NCBI GenBank assembly: GCA_014549065.1
Contig: JACDOX010000023.1
Span: 537,835 to 601,834, forward strand
Direction: 5' to 3'
Source: Cardinalis cardinalis
Lineage: Eukaryota; Chordata; Aves; Passeriformes; Cardinalidae
DNA length: 64,000 bases
Below are positions 14,301-29,300 of this stretch, piece after piece (the stretch's first letter is position 1; each line of letters starts with the position of its first letter). The notes under the pieces were generated by a model. The model was not told the origin of the DNA and ran no database searches. It saw nothing but the letters and a program-made list of their open reading frames with translations. The position numbers were made by a program, and so were the translations under genes.

Positions 14301-17300
14301 TGCTGGGCACCTGAAACACAGTATTTTTTGTGCACACCTACTGTAGGCACAGAGGAGTTTGTGTCAAGAGGTAAAAGCTCACAAACCAAATTGCTGAGCA
14401 AAGTATGGAATTGTTGAGTTTCCAGGGGCAGGAGCAGTGGTGCAACATGGCTGGCATCTGTATTGTTAAAAGGAGGGAGCTAAGGGCACCATAGCTATCC
14501 ATAAGCCAATCTTTCTCCCTTTTTCTGACCTACTACAAGGGCTGCTTTTGGTCTCTAGCTTCCGTACAGCTGCATTCATGAAGATATCATAATTATTCAA
14601 AAGCCAATGAAAAATTTACCAATTCAAAATGAACTTTGCCGTGTATTTTCCAAAAGTACAGGAAAATCTTTATTTCTGCAGGGAAATCACCATGTAAACT
14701 AAACATAATTTGTAAAAACAATAAACACTAGTGGGACTCATCCTGGTCTGACTCAGGGTGCATGCACACTGGTGGGAGAGACGGAAGTACAGGCTGTATG
14801 TATTTATCCACGCTATCTTAAGCTAAGTGCAAGCATGACTAGTAAAGGAGGCACAGCCAGGGATGTGAAATGCAGTACTGGTTGCAACCTCCACAACAGT
14901 TCCAGCAGCTCTCCTATTTACACTGTTACCTGCTTCCACAGATTTGCAGGAGCTGCCTTCAAACATCTGCACCTGCACCTGCAAAGCAGATATATCCCTG
15001 CATATTGGGAATCAGAATCAATTCTGCTCAGAGTTGGCACAATTCTGTCATTAACACTGATGTCAGAATCAGCCTGGTTCTGAATCAGCTATTCTGAGTT
15101 CTAGTGCTAACAAAACCAGTGAATCAGCCTTAGGACTTAGGTAAATACCATCAACTAGCAAAAAAGTAATTTTGTAATACAAATGCAATTCCTGACTGCA
15201 AAGTACAGAAAAATACACTGATATTACAAAACAATCCTGAAAAAGGTAGCTAAATGCATGTATCTATATGTAGTAAGGGGGTGAGGAACCATAATTTTTT
15301 CATGGATTACTGAGGATGCGACTTGGACTTAGTGGTCAGACCTGAAAGAAATACTCAAGGCACCATGAAGCAAGGGCTGATTGCATTTCCATTTTAAAAA
15401 AAATCACTGCCAGGAAATCCAGAAAAGTGGTAGCAATGGAAATCTGAAAATCTCAGTTTTTATAAAATTTCCTTTTAAAAAGTAGAAATAAGTGTAAAAA
15501 CACCACACCACAAAAAGTCTCTTAAATGGCCAGTATCGTGTTGAGTGCCAGCATCAAAAAAATGCAAGCCTACCTGTTCCTTTTCCTCTTGTTCCTTTAC
15601 AAGGATACTAAATTAGTTTACCTAAGCCACATTTTTCTCTGAAGTCACTTTTCTTCCAGTAAAGAAAATTTTGAAGCAACATTATTTTTATGCCTTTCTT
15701 TTGAGGGAAGATGCTACAGTACTAAGAACTGAAAATACACTGTACATTTGAGAAATGGGCTTTACTGTATATTTCTGTCCAAGCCACAATTTCAGTGCTT
15801 TTTTTTTGCAAAAACCCCAAAGAAACCAACAAACCAACATGCTTAAGGCTGTGTAAAGCCCACTTGACACTATTTTGTACTGGCCTATTTAAGTCATGCA
15901 GGTTTAGTTTCTAACAAGTGAAAATAGGCAACTGAGTTTCAGCAGAAAACGGTCTGAGACCCAATGGAAATATAAAACAGTTGGGAGCTCTTTTGGTCTA
16001 CAAGAAGAACATGAAAAATGAAANAGGGTGCAAGAGAAAAACACTACTGCACTGTTCAGCTACTATTTAGGTTAAAGCGATGGTAGCTGAAACTTGATAC
16101 CCACTAATGGCCAATTTATGGCCTGTATCAAATGAATTTGACCAGTTTTCAGAGGAGAAGTACCCATGTCACAAACCTATTACTATAATTAGCAATCTTG
16201 AGGGTAGTCCTGGCAAGAAGGACAAGGTCTAAATGAGCTATGGAAAATNAACCATCCTCTCACATGCAGAGGTGGCTTCTCCACATCAGGGATAAAGCAT
16301 ACTATCAAAATAATCTGAGAAAAGATGCACTGATGCTTTACTTTCCTAGGCTGTCAACCTTCTAACATTATGAAGAATTCTGAAACAAATTCATTTTAAA
16401 AAACTCCAAATACAATGCATGACATAATCAAAGAAACTCTTCATTTTCCCCCTGGTTTTTCTTTTTAATTGACAAGTCATAAAATGTGATTAGGTTAAGA
16501 ATAAGAATTATGATATTAGAACATAAAGATCAAGTAAGAAAATACGAGACTTAAAGCACAAAAATGTACCCTCAAATAGCCCCATGTATTTCAAAGAAAA
16601 AAAGAATCATAATAAAATAGCTAATGTTGCAGGGATAGTTACAGCAGCCAAGGCTTCCCCTGTACAGTAATTCTAATTTATGGAGGATAGCCTGACAAAT
16701 GTCAACACTCTTTTCCTTACACTGGTAAAGTATCTCAGCAATCTACAACAAAAGACCTGATTTCACCAGGTTTTATTTCTCATGCAAAATTCTTCATTAC
16801 TATTATTATTCAACTTCTGTTATTCAGTGTTTGTCTTCCTAGTGTGTCTAGGCAGGTAACTTATATNAGAAAAAACAGGTTAAGTCTCTGATTGTTAAAA
16901 CTTGAAACATTTCCAAGACTCTCTGAGATGTTCTTGTGATGAATGGCACAAGCTAGAGTAGCTCTCAAATTAGCAGATAAGTAGTTGTGCAGATAAAGAC
17001 AAAAATTCAAAATTAGAAAAAAAGGACAAAAGCCTTACTTGCTTCAAAATGCATTAGTAGTTTTAATAAGGATTTTTAAAATCATCCCAATTAGCAGATG
17101 AACAGCTACCAAGAACCCCTATCTACCCACCTCTTCTTTTCATATTTTAATTTAAGTTTCAATCTTTGAAAAGCATTATCATTGGAAAGTATACAGGTTC
17201 AGGTAAAAGGTTTTGTCTGGAGGCTTATATGACTTTTTCTATGACATTAAGCAAGCAAGTTCATTAACACATTAACAAAAGGTATCATCAAGATGTTTCT

Positions 17301-20300
17301 CTCCACCTTGATCTTGGTTTGAGAGTCCTTAGTTATGTATAAAGATCAAGAAGATGGATTTTAATCTAGTGATAAAGGCAATGTGTACACCTATCATTAT
17401 AACTCCTCTGAGAAATCTTGCAAAATTGCCTACTATAATTTCCCCATCTTTCTTATTATATTCTCACAAGGCTGCTCTTATTTCTCCGCCTTCTTTCACC
17501 TTCTGCCTTTCTTATTTTCACTGCTTTACTTTGCTTTGTGTTCTTATCCATTATCTCATTCCCTACAGTGCATATCTGGTTTGAAGGGACCAAAGTTAAG
17601 CTTTCAACTGCAGGTACAACCATTTTTTCTTTCCTCTTAGATTTCTAAGCATTACTAAAGTGATATTTACAATTGTCAATGGGCACATTCTTCTAACAAT
17701 GTCCTTGCAGATTTTGGCAACTTCCACNTCACTTATTTGGTCTTTTCAAAGAATACTAATGATTTTTCTCAAGCTAGACTTAATATCTGCACTTTATTCT
17801 CAGTCTCTTGGACATTTTATCTCTCTTAAAACCAATATATCTTGCTCTTTGTTTTAATTCTTAATTCCACTGTTTTATGCTTGCGTTATTTTAATTGTCT
17901 TATAATTTTTAAAACATGCTTTTCTCAAGATTATCTTCAGACATTTCCCACATTTCTCATAACTTCACAATGCTCAACCTCATCTTTTTCTTCTTTTGAA
18001 TATTATTTCTGGGCTATCTCATCCATAAAAGCTAAAAACCTACTCATTTCTCTACTTCATACTGTGCATATAGACCCTTACATCAGTATTTTTCNGAGCC
18101 TCAGTGAGTGAGAAGCTCATTGCATCTAAAGTACCACAAGGCATTGTAACTACATTTTATGTATCATCATTTTGGACATAACCATTAATTCTAGTCTGTA
18201 ATCTAGGCTTAGCTTAGACCTTTCTCTATATCTGCATAATTCAGCTCTACTGGTTATTCTCTCTGCATAGTACCTCTCAGAAGTTTCTTACCAATCCANC
18301 CAACCTCTTGACCATGTCATCATCACTTACATCTAAGCATCACAATACTGTTCTCTCTGCTTGTGGAAAATGCTGGCTTGCCATATTAATATTTAGTCAG
18401 CAGGCTTCTACAAAGGTTGTTTTTCTTGCCTGCAACTCTCATCTTGTCATCTTTCTCTGTCCTGCTCAAGGTAAGTTGCAAGTTGTCATTTCCAACATTT
18501 CACAGCCCTATTTTTTATCTCTCATTCAATATTGAAAGGACAAGTCCCTTCTTTAATCAGCCCTAATGTCAGTCTACATCTTCCACTTAACTTTTCAACC
18601 ACACACCTGTACAAATTTCTTCTGCTATGTTATTCACAATATTCACAAACTTACTCCATTATCCTTGAAACTGCCCTTTAAAATAGCACCTAAAAACTGA
18701 GAANAGGCTCTTGTGCCTCCAACTCTGCCTCTTATGCTTGCTTCAATTATCCTTGTTATCCTTCCTCACCATANCTCTGGTCTTAGATCACAGATTCTGT
18801 AACACAAGCTGCCTTTTTGCTCTTTTTATAAAGTATTTGGTACAACAATTCATGATTAAACCTCATCACATTAACATGGTAATATAAAAGAAGAAAAAAG
18901 CCACCACACCCAACTATGGGCCTCTTCAATATTTAGATATTCTATGATTCTATGAGCCTATCTAGATTCTCCTGCCTAAAAGTTCCTTTTAAAAAGTGCA
19001 GTATAAAATTATACACTTTCCTTTTTCCTCATTCTAAGAACATATTTTCTCTCTCGTATTTTGTACAACATATTTTGCTAAAATTCAGATGGGAACATTA
19101 CAGCTTTGTCTTCAAAACTAACAGTACTAACACTTACACATTTGCTGTGTATCAAAAGCNACTAAGTTTTTGGGACATAATTAATGCACTGCATGTAAAT
19201 AAAACTGTTGTAGAATAAATCTTTTCATTTTGTAGACACGTTACAAGCCAACACTCAGCACAAATGTGGCTATTTATTTAAAAGAAGGGAGAATATCTTG
19301 TATGAAAAAGACATTAATAAAAAAATACCAGTGGCGTTTGTGAATTTGCCTTTTCACATCCTTCCTCTACATCCATACATTTTAAATCAGCCTTTATTTG
19401 GAAACTGACTACTGTTTTTAGCAATGGCCATGAAGCACATTTAGGAAGAAAAAAATGGTTCTCAATTATATGGTATAAAAAATATGTAATTTCAAAGTGC
19501 AAGACAGCATAAGCACATGTGACACAACTGTACTGATAGGATCAGGCTTGTGTAAAANTATGAAGGAAAAGATTAGTTTCTTGCTCTATGGAAAATAGTC
19601 TACCCATGGGGAGGATAATCAAGGGAACCAGAAGAAAAAACCCAAGAATGTAAAATGAACAATGTAGGTGCAGAAGGACTGAATGGAGGAAAACTTNAAA
19701 ACATCAGAGAAGATGTAGTTCACAGGTGTTTAAATTCTCAGGGCAGAAGACACCACAATAAACATCCAAGATTTTCAAAGTTCTCTATCAAGCCCATATA
19801 TCTCAGGAAACTAATACTTGTGTTTCAGAAAGATTCAAACACATTCACTGCTTAAGAAACTATCACTTCCCATGGAAAGATGTTCTAATGTATTACCATT
19901 CTGTCAAATCTCTTTTTTTTCTAGGCTGAATTTGCCTAGTTTCAATTTCTGTATCTTGTTAAGTACTTGTAAACTAGATTAAAGACTGATCTTCTGTTAC
20001 AGACTTATTTTTTTCACATGAGACTTTCAGATCAAAATGAATTAACTTTTTAACAATCAATTAATTTCTTTGACAAGTAAATGAAGCTCATTTCCAAACC
20101 CTGATTCACTCTTCTGCCCATTTCCTGGACCTTATCCATTTTCAGTATCCTTGGTTAACTTTTGAATAACTACTAATGAAATAAACAAAGACAACACTGT
20201 AAACATAATCTTATTGAAATTTAAAGTTTGTTATGGCAAAGATTAGCTGAAACTGTGTAAGATGTACGTGATGACTGCCTACTAATGTAGAGCCAAGGTG

Positions 20301-23300
20301 GACAAGGAAGGGTAGACAAAGNTACAATGGTAACATCATAAACCAGGAAATAACATAGAACATGGCTGGAACAATGGATCCAAAAAAGGAATTGAACAAA
20401 TAATCTTCAACTCTAACACCTCAAGGACATTTTTCCTTTAAAGCCCTGGGAGGAAAGATCTACACCTTCTCATATCAGCAGTCTTCTTCTAATCTTTTTG
20501 TGCAGCACAAGAGAATACAGGAGGAATAGTTTTACCAAGAGCAAGTTTTTTAAGCTAAGATATAGTCAAAGATCTGTGGAAGAATGATTTAAAATAATGC
20601 AACATGATACTTAAATTCTTTTATCCCCTGTTATTCCAAACTCATAGAAATTTTTTTACAAAGCTTGATAACACTTACATTTTTTCTCCTTATGTATTCT
20701 TATCTGTCCTCGCAAAATCAGACNAAGGTATAATACAATTTAAAATGTACTTTATTAAGGCAACACAACTGGGCAAAATACACAAATAGNAGAGACTTGG
20801 AAGTTTGTGAAAGTCAGCTGGAATGGTTAAATGGTATAAAAGAATGTTCAAGCATTCCTCCTGAGGAAAGTTGAAGTTGCACCCAACTNAAGAAAAACTG
20901 AAGAAAAAAATGAAGAAAAAATTACAAATTTGCAAAACTAAATATAATAATGAAATCAGGCAGGTCAAACATAAGTGAACTTTTCCTTTTGTGCTAAATC
21001 TTCCCGCCAGATGATAACTGGGGTACAGAATGGGCACTCACAGAGGATAAGAACATTTCAGAGAGGTGGAATTCATTCTTTGCAACAGTGCAAAATATTC
21101 ACTTCACTGTGAAAGAAACTGAAGACATTTCAGCACAGAAGCCTTTTTAGATATGTCTTCTGNAAAAGGAAGTCCTGTTTTACAAACCTTGAGCCCTTCA
21201 AAGGCATTAANAAGTATTCAGATAAGGGAGATCTGGGTGACACAGCCTGCCTCTGATTCCAAAAAGCTATTGGCAAAGACCCTCACTATCAACATTCTAG
21301 GAAAACAGACTGTCACTGAAGAAGAGTCCTGACATGATGNTAAATAATAGAACAAAAGACAGGGAACAGGGTAGTAGCAAATGGTCAATTCTCACAGTGG
21401 AGGGACATAATAAGTGGAGNTCCCCTGGGACCTGTTCTAGTCAACACGTTTACAAGAGATGAGCATTGAGGTGGCAAAGTTTGCTGATGTTAAGTAATTC
21501 AAGAGAGCAAGAAAAAAACTAGACTGTGAAAGATTGCAGAAGGATGAAAGGAGGAAAAGGAAAAAGAAGGATGAGTTACTGGAGAATAAAATGACAAATT
21601 AAATTCAGTGTGGATAAATGCAAAGTGCACAACTGAAAAAATAATTATCCCTTGATATAGAAAATGAAGGTCTCCAAAATGACCGTCACTGGAAAGCTCT
21701 AGATGTTGTGACAGACTGTGTCATGAAACTATTAGCTCTGTGTTCAACTGCAGTGAAAAAAGCCAATCACTGTTAAGCATTTTTAGAAGGGGAACAAAAA
21801 GTGTAATTATTCCACTACATGTACCTATTTATGCACACTTTGTACTGTGATCAGTACTGATCACAGTCATCTAAAAATAAGTAGATTGAAACAGAAAAAA
21901 TATAAAGCAGGGCAAGTATGATCAGAGGTGTGGAATGCTTTCCACCTGAGTTGAGTTTTCTGTGAAAAAGAGCTACAACTTCAGAATGGACATGAGCACA
22001 AAAACNGTTCTTTCCACATATACACGAAGTGATCAAATTAAGTGAGCAGGAACCAGCAACTTTTTCTTCCTAACCAGAGANCAGGAAATGTTCCTTTTGG
22101 CAGCTTCCCCCTTACCTACAGATGCTGTCATGCAAGACAGTTACTTGAGGAGACTGGAAAAGTAGTTGGAAGAAAGGGATTCCTTTAGGGTTGCTAAGGT
22201 GACAAACAGCGAATTCAATAAAATGTTTGCAAATTTTGAATTTACCAACACTCAGGTCATTTTGATGAATGAAAACAGAGAGAAAGTCTGTCCCACATTG
22301 ATGGAACCTGTTACAAGACCAGTTGAAATTAGGAAGGTTATGAAGTCGACATATTTGAAGAACATTGCAGTACGGTAAAATATTCACCTTTGCAATTATG
22401 AAGAGGAAAGTAATACAAAANTGCAATCAGGACAATATAGTTCAGTGCTCTGTCATTGAGACCTCATCCACTGTTATGCTGGATGCCATTCAGTATTTTG
22501 AAAGACTTTTTTTCATTTTGGATTTAGTTCGGGANACTTGTAATTGCATTGCATTGGTAAGGAACACTAAAATCTCAAATAAAATTATAACCTATCTGTT
22601 AATCTTTAAGCAGAAGGAATTGTNTCTTTTGGTTACATGGTCATTAATTCTTGATGTGGGTTCTGAAGATGACTGTGGAATGAATAAAGAGTATATGATA
22701 CACTATTACTAATCAAACCAAAGGGTGCACTGCCACAAGCATTTCTGTTACTGGCTTCATGTTACACGTCCTTGTTTACATTCTCACGNGAAATGGAATC
22801 TCTCTGAGGCAATTCTTAGCAAAACAATAGACTAAAACTCCACAGCTAAAANTCCACAGGTCCCATATCAGCAATTAGAACACAACTTTTGTTCTTTACA
22901 GATTTNCATGTTCTCAGACAAGGGAATCTGAAGGAAGAACAAATTCCCTAGTCGGTAGGACAGACTGAGTCTGTTAACCTGCAGAATACATTGCAAGCCT
23001 TCCTCTTCGGTAAAGTTTTCCCATTATGACATTTGTAATAACAACAACTTTTCAAACTTCTACTACTCTAACAGCTGTGTCAGGAAGGCTTCCCCATTAA
23101 AACAAATAGAAAACAAGGAGTAGGGATTTCTTGTCTTTGTTGTTAATTTAATGATTGGTGGACATGTTAAAACAATGATAAACCATGTCAATGATAACAC
23201 ATGTCAAACCAGTAACAGCTGATGGTACAAAGAAACATATGCTAAGTTATAGGGTAAACAATGCAATTCATGGATAATTTCTGAATTGTAGAAAAAATAA

Positions 23301-26300
23301 AATTGTTGGTATTAATACCCTTCACTATGGCCAGACATTATTAGTAAATTGGTATTACTGTACCTATTTCTAGTAAATATAAGCAAGAAATCCTGAACAT
23401 ATAAATGAAAAATAAAAATAAAATAGAATTGTATATCCACTGCAAAGTAAACTGTTTACTATTACTACATTATAACACACAATATGACAAACTGCCAGTT
23501 TGGCTTACACTACTGTATTTTTAAACAATAATCAAGACTTGGCAGAGGGCTAGATAAGTGCTCATTTACTGCATTTTGTATAAATCTAAATAAATAAATG
23601 TATGGCAGCTTGTCCTAATCTAACTTCTCTTGGCTGATACCAGATTGTTCCTTTTTGCTCCATGCAGATTTTGGCATACTTTCCAAGCATAGACTTAAAT
23701 ATCCAGAACAGTCTCAAACTGACTCTCATACTGATAATTTCTGCTCCTGTGCCAGGAACAGAGTGCAAGATCCTAACATAAGATGAAGGTGCTGTGAGAA
23801 GAGTCTATTCTGAATTATCTTTTGTACAGAAGGAATCTTTTAACTTTGCACTGGCCACTGTGAGGTTGCAAGACTGGACACTGTCTAAATGATTATAGGA
23901 AAGAAGATGCCTTCTCCAGATTAAATTGATGCTCAGTAAGTCAGTTACAGACATCACTATATTCATTTGCCTGCAAAATCTGATAAATGTAAAAGAAGTT
24001 ACTGAATGTCACTTTGCATGCTAGTGTTGCATTCTTCCATCCAAAACAGTACACTTTCTGCATTTTCTTGTGTTTTTTTAAATCCTTTTTTTTTTCCTCC
24101 CTATTACGTAACTAAGGTTTTCATCTGCAGGAAAAGTGATTCAAGGTTACTTCAGACTTTACATCAGCCTTTTAGTTCCCTCAAGGCATTAAGAAGGGAT
24201 CATATAACTTTTTTACTGCACAACGTCATTACTGAATCTGAAGGACTGATCGATCCATCAGAGAGTCATTTGAATAGTCATTTTATAAAACTTTATACTT
24301 GTACAACAAATCTGCAAAAGCNTTAAGAATGTAGAATTAAAAATCAAGTGTTATAATGAGTCTTATGTTTTCATATAGTACTTCACATTATTTTGTAATT
24401 TAATTATTTTATTTATGCAAGTAAGGTCTCAAACGCTATTGCACTCAAGTTAAACACTTGACATTTTTACTCCTTAAAATGCAACATTTTATGATGTCTA
24501 GATATGTTTATTAATTAGTGATTATTAACACCCAGTAAACAACATCATGTCTTGTAAAAACACAATCTTTCTTCACAGCGTGAGGCTGAAATCTATTATT
24601 CACTGATTCCATATGCTGAAATGCACTCAAATGATCACAAATGACCTTAAGCATTAGATAAATGTAAATGAGGACAGGGTAGAAAATGTGCTTTTGATTG
24701 ATACCTAAAAGATCAGGTTTGAAGTCTTGACAAGGGATGAAATCTGAAATCTCGCACAACATACAGAGCAATTGGAAATCTAAAACAAAATCTAAGCTTC
24801 TGGATGTATNTACCACACAGCCTCTCCTCAGCAGAGTGTCTGAGGCTGCTCACAAGAGATGTTCAGCACATGGAACCTGAAAGACCATTCCTGGGATCCA
24901 CATGGCCTCTGTCTACTTGGCAGGCTCTTATTAGGATGCAGAGATGTATCTCTAACTTATATACACAGACACTCTAATGAAGGCAGAATTTTTCTAGCCC
25001 TAAGTGCTCACTTGAACTAACTTCCCTACACAGAATGGCTACATAGGCATNGGATTAAATGACATGAATGATAGCCATTAAAACCATACAGGTTTAACCT
25101 TCTATGTAAGTAAGCTTATTCTGCATTAACACTTTCCCTTCCTCAGCCCTTTTTCAGCTTCACTTTTGCCAGTTTTAGAAGGACTGAGTGCTTCTCAGCA
25201 ATGTGGCTCATCAAAAAAAAACCTAAATACACAAATAAGAATGTACTATTTGCTCTTAGGTAACCATTTTCTAATTCTTAACCTTATACCATAAATATGA
25301 AGTGCTTTATAATTTACTTCTAAAGTACTGCGAGAGATGAATACACTGTTCTTGGTTCCCATCTCCCCATCTGTCTTTGCAGTGACAACATAATGATCAC
25401 ACAAACAGGATGACCAAAAAACCTCNCATGGATGTTCCAACAACATCTGCCTCAGGAGCAAATGGGATTTGTTGTCACCCTAAATTTTCAGAGCTATTTA
25501 AAATNAGATCTGACAGAGATTTAGATACATTCATCCCAAATCTCATTTTCAGTACAACATGTAGTGTTGACTTTGAAGCAGACAAATTTCAACCATGCAC
25601 TAAACCATAGACTGAAGAGACACAGCATAAACTGAAAAAAGATAAAAAGGAAAGAGAGGGTTTGCCACCAAGGTTAATCATACTGTATTTGCTATTTTTT
25701 AAAAATATTTTTAAATTTCTCTCTTGCATCACTTACCTACTTACATACACACACTTGTGTGAGCATCAGTAACACAGGTCACATGTGTGCATACATTTCA
25801 CATCTATATTAACACATTTTCACACGTTTGCATACATTTCACATCTATATTAATACAGAAGTATATGCAAGAATCAGTGAAAAAGTACAATCTTACCAGC
25901 TTGACACCTTCTGAGCTTTAAATACGCCAGCATTTTGGTTTCTTGTGATGATCTCATCTACATCTGTAGTATAATTGTTAAGAATTATCTACAAAGAATT
26001 ATCTACAAAACTAGAGCAATAATAAAAATAACAAGCCCAACTATTTTCCATTTATAATGCCTTCATAATGTTCTTATCTGTTTGTTCTTCTTTAATCTGT
26101 GCTAAGAGTCAATCTTTTTTCAGAAGCATTCATTTTACATTGCTACTCCAGCACATCAGCCATAGATCTATGCAGCAATTTGCTCTAGTTTTCTACTTCT
26201 ATTTACTCTTTAAGGATTTGTAGCCCTGTAGCTATAGAGGGAANTGAAAAAAGATGTCCCACACCTCAGATATTTAAAGGCAACTATTTACAAACATAAG

Positions 26301-29300
26301 AATTACAACCATGGAGAATCAAAATTTCTACAACCACTAAAAGTCCACTCTAGTTTGTGCTGCTTTTCACTGTTATCACTATACCTAATGCTGAGATTTT
26401 TGAGGTTTGTGTGTTTTAAGAACCTACCCACAAGAGATACACCTATGTTCCTGGCTCGGTCTGGGTGAATCCAACACACAACAGGAGCACCTCAACCTAT
26501 AGGCAAAGGAGTTTCTAGTCCATTTGCTTTCTTGAGAATGGTTAGGAATCACCTTAAAAGAGTGGAAAGCAGTAAGTGCCTTAAGTACCACAACAGTACC
26601 TCAGCATTGTGTCTCAGCTTCTTGTAGTTTGGAAGTTCAAGTCACAAATTTGGGTAGCCATTCAGGCAGGTTACAGCAAAAGCTGCCAAGGAAAACTTTC
26701 AAGGGAAGCGGGGCCCAGTCATCTATGGCTACAAAGATAACTGTCATGATTAATCACATGTGGTTAGTGAGAAGCCACTGCAAGTAAGTGNAAATTCTGA
26801 GAATATTAATTGTTACCCAGTGTGAATCCATGCGTTCTTGAATGGTTCACTTTCAAATGTAAATAATTATTTTAAATAGACATTTTTGGTAATGACGTAA
26901 AAGATCCTTCTTTTTTATTTAAGGTAAAGGAAATCTGATGCTAATTAGAAGGATGTTTCTAGGTCCACAAAATATGTCAGATCTCTTGAAAGTGCTCTTA
27001 TAAGAAAATTGAATGCAACAGTCAGGCTAATTTGAAATATTGTTGATATATCTTTTCCTTTGCTTTGATATATCATTTTCTTTGCTTTGCTGAGACCACA
27101 TAATTTGCCATCCTAATAGAGTTGGTTATTTAAGAAAAGTTATTTCAGGAAAGTCTCTATCCAAACACTGGAAAAGACAACTGGTATTTTGTGAAGTAAA
27201 AACTAGAAATGGAATGACAGAAAACTGGTTTAAACAAATCTCTGTAGTTTGGATGTGCCTTTTAAATAGTTTCCACAATATGTAATGAGGAGTAGTAAAT
27301 GAATGGTCTACAGCTGGGTAGCAAAAGTAAGGCATAAATAACTCCAGGAGCAGATCATAAATCTGGAGCAGAAATAACATTGTTTATAAATTAGCTACAC
27401 TGCACTTAAATTATATAACTGAGCAAAACTATTAATAATGGTTAAAAACATGCTAATACTAGATTTAAAAAATNATTTAGGAGCCCATATTTTCAGGCAT
27501 TCAGGCTAAACATGACCCTTCTAACCTAAATTTCTCTGGACTGTTCAAAGATCCATACACTCTATTTTAATGGCCATTATAGTGCACTGTAACAATATTT
27601 TGTACTACTGATGCTTTCAGACAGTAGTTCAAGTCGCTAGTGCATGGCATGAAATAGAGCTAAGGCAGAAAGCACCCAGCCTCTCTGAAAGAGGAGACAA
27701 TTTTTACTAAAATGAACCTCATCCTTGGATTTGGAAATGTCAAAGTGCTAAACGTGCTTCCTGTGTTTTGAGAAAATAAAATTTGGTGTTCATGACTGAC
27801 TTATGTCACAGATGTAAGTTGAAAATTTTTATCTGAATGCATATCACCCAAAATTACAATAGGAGATGAATCTGATAACTCTGCCCATATTTATCTCTAT
27901 TATTCACTTGAAACGCCTACAGTTTTAATCCTAAAACTTTCCTTATTTAAATGATACTGAAAGAACTCAGATAAAACACACTAAATTAGCAATAAAGTTC
28001 TGAACAAAGTGGCGAAATGAGTAACATCTGTCTTTATTTTATTGATTTTGCAATATAAACAATCTATTGAATCAATTTAAACCTGCTCATGATAAGCAAA
28101 AGGAGTTAGAGTGAAGTCTTTTAAATGGTCTAGCAACTCAAGTCACAGCATCCTTTTGAAAACCTCCATAAACATCATACATAAGATCATTGACTAATAC
28201 AAAATAAAGCAATATATTTCACAATGAGAGGGTTAGAATGGCAACAATTATTTGATTAATTCATTTGTAAAAATTTTTAAACTTCTAACATCTCAATAAC
28301 GTATCCTAATATGGATGTTGAAAACATACATAGTGAATACTTCATGCGGCAGTATGAAATGGAGACTAATAGGAAGCATGTCAAAAATCAAATGAAAAAT
28401 CAAATCCTCAAAAGCTTGAGATTTCACAAAGCAAAGCTGTTAGTTATGCTCACTGAATAGTGATAGCAACAACAAAAACAACAATAATTATGATGATGTT
28501 GATAATACAAAGGCAGATTCTCAGATGCAATGCACTATTGCCAGGTCGATTTTCAATTACATTTCACTGATGTATTCATTTGTTTCTTAATGTGCTCATC
28601 TTGCCCATTAAGAATAATTAGCAGGCTTGCTTGGTGATTTCCTGGCTTCTGACAGGGACTTTTTTCTTTTTTGTTGACAACCACTTTTACTTTTTGGAAA
28701 GTAATTTTTGGATATTATAGTATGACTGGCATGTAATTTANGCTTCCTAAGAAATTTAAAGGGAAGATGTAAACAGTAATTTTAAAACAAGATTATTTTA
28801 ATCTATAATACCTACATAAAAACCATAATACTAGACATTAACTATTCCTGAAGAGCAGAATCTAGAAAAGAAAACAGTATTTTATCCCACATTACTTTAA
28901 TTTGGTATGCCAAACAATCAAAAATACCATCAGCAATAATAAGAACTAGCAAAAATACATAATTTGTAGTCAGTGGCACTTGGGGTGAATGCTACTTCCA
29001 ATTACACCTAAAATTCTACCCTGATTTCAGTGAGTCTGGTGAGGCTGTAACAGCTCTAAATTTAGCCTAAACTTCTATTACAGTCAGTCACTATAGAAAA
29101 GAGTCCAAAAGAAAATTACCGTAAGACAGATCATAAAATTACTACTGAAGTCCATAAACCATATAAAATGCAACAGGAATTTTATTATGTGCACTTTTAA
29201 GAATACATTTCACCTACACAGTAAAGTTCTTAGCCTGCTGCACTTTGGCACCCTGCTAATATTAAGTCCATTGTAAAATCCAACACAATAAAAGCACTTT

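Larger units (their letters stand above)
12429..25896 (-). other. CAMKMT: CAMKMT intron, about 13.5 kb
   Basis: Longest fully contained intron. It holds a pyrimidine-skewed plus strand at about 17400-18860, a CR1 tail near 18925-18956, a long decayed CR1 reverse-transcriptase relict at about 21100-22050, a 41-bp tandem pair at 25780-25859 and a possible RFX-type X-box at 13970-13983. Ambiguous bases are denser from about 18 to 25 kb than elsewhere. Confidence 0.85.

Noticed and set aside
14772..15083. 103-codon plus-strand frame
   Set aside because: Overlaps another open frame, and its composition comes from CAG/CTG-rich local sequence rather than a recognisable protein.
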